Part shown: positions 14,008 to 16,443 of the stretch, piece by piece | Layout of the letters: every line of letters begins with the position of its first letter | Numbering within the stretch: position 1 is the first letter of the stretch | NCBI GenBank assembly: GCA_003819975.1 | Contig: RPPU01000022.1 | Span: 1-16,443 of the forward strand | Length of the DNA stretch: 16,443 nucleotides | Origin: Desulfobacteraceae bacterium | GTDB lineage: Bacteria > Desulfobacterota > DSM-4660 > Desulfatiglandales > HGW-15 | Reading direction: 5' to 3' | Position numbers and translations under genes: made by a program | Notes under the pieces: model-generated | Databases searched by the model: none | Told to the model about the DNA's origin: nothing | What the model saw: the letters and a program-made list of their open reading frames with translations, nothing else

Positions 14008-16443
14008 ATGCAAAAAAGACTGACCTATAAGGATCTGCATGAAAAAGTTAAACAACTGGAATTCGAATCCATTGCCCGCAAACAGGCTGAAGACGCTTTT
14101 GTTCTTATTGAAAAAAAATACCGTAGTCTTTTTGAAAATTCATTGTTGGGCTTGTTTCAGACCGCCTTTAACGGCCGTTTGATCGACGCCAATCCGGCCC
14201 TGGCGCGCATTTTGGGTTACGAAAACCGTGAAAATCTGCTTGCTGCTATTTCGGATTTCAAGCAGCAATGTTACGTCAATCCCGGCCAACGCGAGGAGTT
14301 TATTCAGACCTTGCGCGCCAAAGGTCAATTGACCGGTTTTGAAACTCAATTTTACCGCAAAGACGGCCGGATCATTTGGGTTTCCGAATCGGCCCGGGTG
14401 GAATATGATGAAAGAGGGAATATTGTTTATTATGATGAATGCCTGGAGGATATTTCCATCCGCAAGCAGAATGAGAATATTTCCTCCATTCTTTTCCGCA
14501 TTTCCAATGCGGTCAGCACCACCCGGGATTTAAACGAGCTTTTTCTTTCCATCCATACGATCCTCAAAGATGTGGTGGATGCCACCAATTTTTATATCGC
14601 CCTGATCGACGAGTCCGAAGGCCGTTTGGTTTTTCCTTATTACGCGGATGAAGTGGACCGGAATTATTTAACGAGTATTTCGAATGTCTACAACCCCAAT
14701 ACCCCGGGTTATACGGCCGAGGTTATTCGCCGCGGCCAGCCCATGTTCATCACCGATGAAGTCAGCCAAAAACTGGGGCTGCAGGGCGAAGGGGTGCCTT
14801 CCAAAGTTTGGATCGGCGTGCCGCTTAAGATTAAGGAAAAGATCATCGGCGCCATGGCGATTCAGCATTATACCAATAAATATCATTATACCGAAGAAGA
14901 TATTCATGTCCTGATCTCCGTTTCCGAACAGGTGGCCCTGGCCATTGAGCGCAAGATGAATGAAGAGGCCTTGACGGAGAGCGAAGCCAAATATCGCACG
15001 ATTCTTGAAAACATCGAAGACGGTTATTATGAGGTGGATGCGGCCGGACATTTTACTTTTTTTAATGAAGCCACATTGAAAATTTTGGGATATACGCGGG
15101 AGGAACTTCTTGAAAAAAATACACGTGAAGTAGTGGATGAGCCCAATTATAAAATTATTTTACAAGCCAATAAAAAAGTGGCGCGAACCGGAAAAGCGAT
15201 TAAGGGAGTGGAGGTCACGCTGATGCGTAAGGACGGCTTGCCCTGTCCGCTGGAGATTTCCATTTCACTGGTGAAGGATTCCAAGGATAAAATTTTAGGC
15301 TTCCGCGGTATCGCCCGGGATATCGCGGACCGTAAGCAGGCGGAAGAAGAACATAAAAAACTGCAAGCGCAACTGCTGCATGCTCAAAAACTGGAATCGA
15401 TCGGCATCATCGCCAGCGGGGTGGCGCATAATTTCCGGAATATCCTGGCCGGTATCACGGCCAACAACAATCTGTTGCAACTCAAAGCCCGTGACAACCC
15501 GGAACAGCTTGAGATCACCCAAAGGGTTCTCAATGCCATCAAGCGCGGAGCCCAATTGGTGGATAGCTTGGTGCAATTTTCACGCAAAGGCAACGCCGAG
15601 GAGCTCAAAACGGTCGAACTGGCCGAGGTCGTCAATGAAACCTACGATTTGATCAGTAAATCGTTCGATAAGAAAATCGAAATCCAGTTGAACCTGGAAA
15701 ATTCTTTATATGTCAAAGGCGATTATTCGGCCCTCAGCCAGGTGGTCATGAATCTCTGCACCAATGCCCGCGATGCCATGCCGATGGGCGGTAAGCTGAC
15801 CATTGCCGTGAAGCGCAAAGGTCCGCGGGCCGAGATCGGCATCCGGGATACGGGGCAAGGGATGACTCCGGAAGTGCGTCGCAAATGTTTTGATCCGTTT
15901 TTTACCACTAAAGAAGTAGGCAAAGGCACTGGGCTGGGGTTATCCACCAGTTACGGCATTATCAAAGCCCATGAAGGCGATATTCATGTTTATTCGGAAT
16001 TGGGGCAGGGCACCAGTTTCAAAATTTTTCTGCCTCTGGTAACCGCAAATACTGAAGAGCGGGTGCCGGGCCCTAATCCGCTGATCTTCGGGCGGAGCCA
16101 GAAGATTCTAATCGTGGATGACGAAACGGATATGCAACTGCCCATGGAAGAAATTCTCATATCCCTGGGCTATCAAGCGTTGGCCGTGAGCAGCGCCAAG
16201 GAATGTTTGGCCCAGTATCGCCTCTGGCGCCCGCAGGTCGTATTGATGGACCGCAATATGCCGGAAATGGACGGGATCACGTGCGCAGAAGAGATCATCC
16301 AGTCGGACCCGGAAGCCAAAATAATTCTGATCTCCGGCTATGATGAAGTCGGCATCAACGGGATTGATCCGGCCGTCAAGCAGATGATCGCCGGTTATAT
16401 CACCAAACCCATTGATATGGTCGAACTGAGCCAGGTTCTGTCG
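14008..16443 (+). CDS. Hybrid histidine kinase PAS-GAF-PAS-HisKA-HATPase-REC, 3' end cut by window
   Basis: At least 812 residues are present, open to the window end. Order: a short coiled start, PAS (about 38-155), GAF (about 165-315), PAS (about 329-445), HisKA with phospho-acceptor His474 in GVAHNFRN, HATPase with N-box Asn586, G1 DTGQGM (from 614), FDPFF and GKGTGLGLS, then a receiver with acidic pair Asp704/Asp705, phospho-Asp748, Ser776 and Lys800. All catalytic residues are present, so a His-Asp relay is expected. The residue after His474 is Asn rather than the common Asp or Glu. No membrane segment or signal peptide is visible, so it should be a soluble sensor; the ligand is unknown. 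No partner regulator is in the window. It is transcribed from a perfect-consensus promoter and is divergent from the nitrilase. Confidence 0.95.
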   Translation, partial: MQKRLTYKDLHEKVKQLEFESIARKQAEDAFVLIEKKYRSLFENSLLGLFQTAFNGRLIDANPALARILGYENRENLLAAISDFKQQCYVNPGQREEFIQTLRAKGQLTGFETQFYRKDGRIIWVSESARVEYDERGNIVYYDECLEDISIRKQNENISSILFRISNAVSTTRDLNELFLSIHTILKDVVDATNFYIALIDESEGRLVFPYYADEVDRNYLTSISNVYNPNTPGYTAEVIRRGQPMFITDEVSQKLGLQGEGVPSKVWIGVPLKIKEKIIGAMAIQHYTNKYHYTEEDIHVLISVSEQVALAIERKMNEEALTESEAKYRTILENIEDGYYEVDAAGHFTFFNEATLKILGYTREELLEKNTREVVDEPNYKIILQANKKVARTGKAIKGVEVTLMRKDGLPCPLEISISLVKDSKDKILGFRGIARDIADRKQAEEEHKKLQAQLLHAQKLESIGIIASGVAHNFRNILAGITANNNLLQLKARDNPEQLEITQRVLNAIKRGAQLVDSLVQFSRKGNAEELKTVELAEVVNETYDLISKSFDKKIEIQLNLENSLYVKGDYSALSQVVMNLCTNARDAMPMGGKLTIAVKRKGPRAEIGIRDTGQGMTPEVRRKCFDPFFTTKEVGKGTGLGLSTSYGIIKAHEGDIHVYSELGQGTSFKIFLPLVTANTEERVPGPNPLIFGRSQKILIVDDETDMQLPMEEILISLGYQALAVSSAKECLAQYRLWRPQVVLMDRNMPEMDGITCAEEIIQSDPEAKIILISGYDEVGINGIDPAVKQMIAGYITKPIDMVELSQVLS

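Noticed and set aside
13937..14023. 28-codon upstream reading overlapping the sensor-kinase start in another frame
   Set aside because: It has no ribosome site and no recognisable peptide. Overlap with the kinase start could couple translation, but nothing supports real expression.

Overview
The window looks like chromosome from a Gram-negative bacterium of moderate G+C (roughly mid-40s percent by eye, not counted). Two proteins carry lipoprotein signal peptides. One Ser/Thr kinase has the HRDISPPN catalytic loop I associate with Myxococcota/Desulfobacterota-type bacteria, and the hybrid sensor kinase has an AHNF H-box of a kind I recall from the same groups. The intergenic gaps hold palindromic repeats of kinds I recall from such genomes. 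The phylum is an inference and is not proven here.

Layout, left to right. (1) 1-2135: a palindromic repeat, then a membrane Ser/Thr kinase with C-terminal TPRs (minus strand) and its promoter. (2) 2136-4355: a two-gene operon of envelope lipoproteins with a 4-base overlap. The first-transcribed gene is a LysM plus NodB polysaccharide-deacetylase-like protein whose three metal ligands are all replaced. The second is a TPR-LysM-TPR lipoprotein. (3) 4534-12397: a four-gene minus-strand cluster transcribed as prkA-like, yeaH (DUF444), spoVR, and a second, divergent prkA-like gene. Its gaps contain two 41-43-base hairpin repeats and a heptad-like repeat. (4) 12722-13705: a nitrilase with an intact Glu-Lys-Cys triad. 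(5) 14008 to the window end: a hybrid PAS-GAF-PAS histidine kinase with receiver on the plus strand, cut by the window edge. It has a perfect-consensus promoter and diverges from the nitrilase.

How they may work together. PrkA, YeaH and SpoVR form a conserved stress, starvation or sporulation-associated module. The unusual point here is that two different PrkA-type AAA+ proteins bracket YeaH and SpoVR. One has a standard Walker B and a cysteine-rich tail. The other has a weakened Walker B and two cysteine motifs in its AAA insert. The kinase unit and the LysM lipoprotein unit have promoters of nearly identical architecture (TTGAC-N18-TAAA with an upstream TGC), which suggests parallel expression. 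Both units also point to the cell envelope through extracytoplasmic TPRs and LysM domains.

The most distinctive observations are the twin-PrkA operon, the predicted metal-free deacetylase pseudoenzyme in a LysM lipoprotein operon, and the shared dyad between the divergent nitrilase and sensor-kinase promoters. No tRNA, rRNA, CRISPR array, transposase or phage gene was seen.
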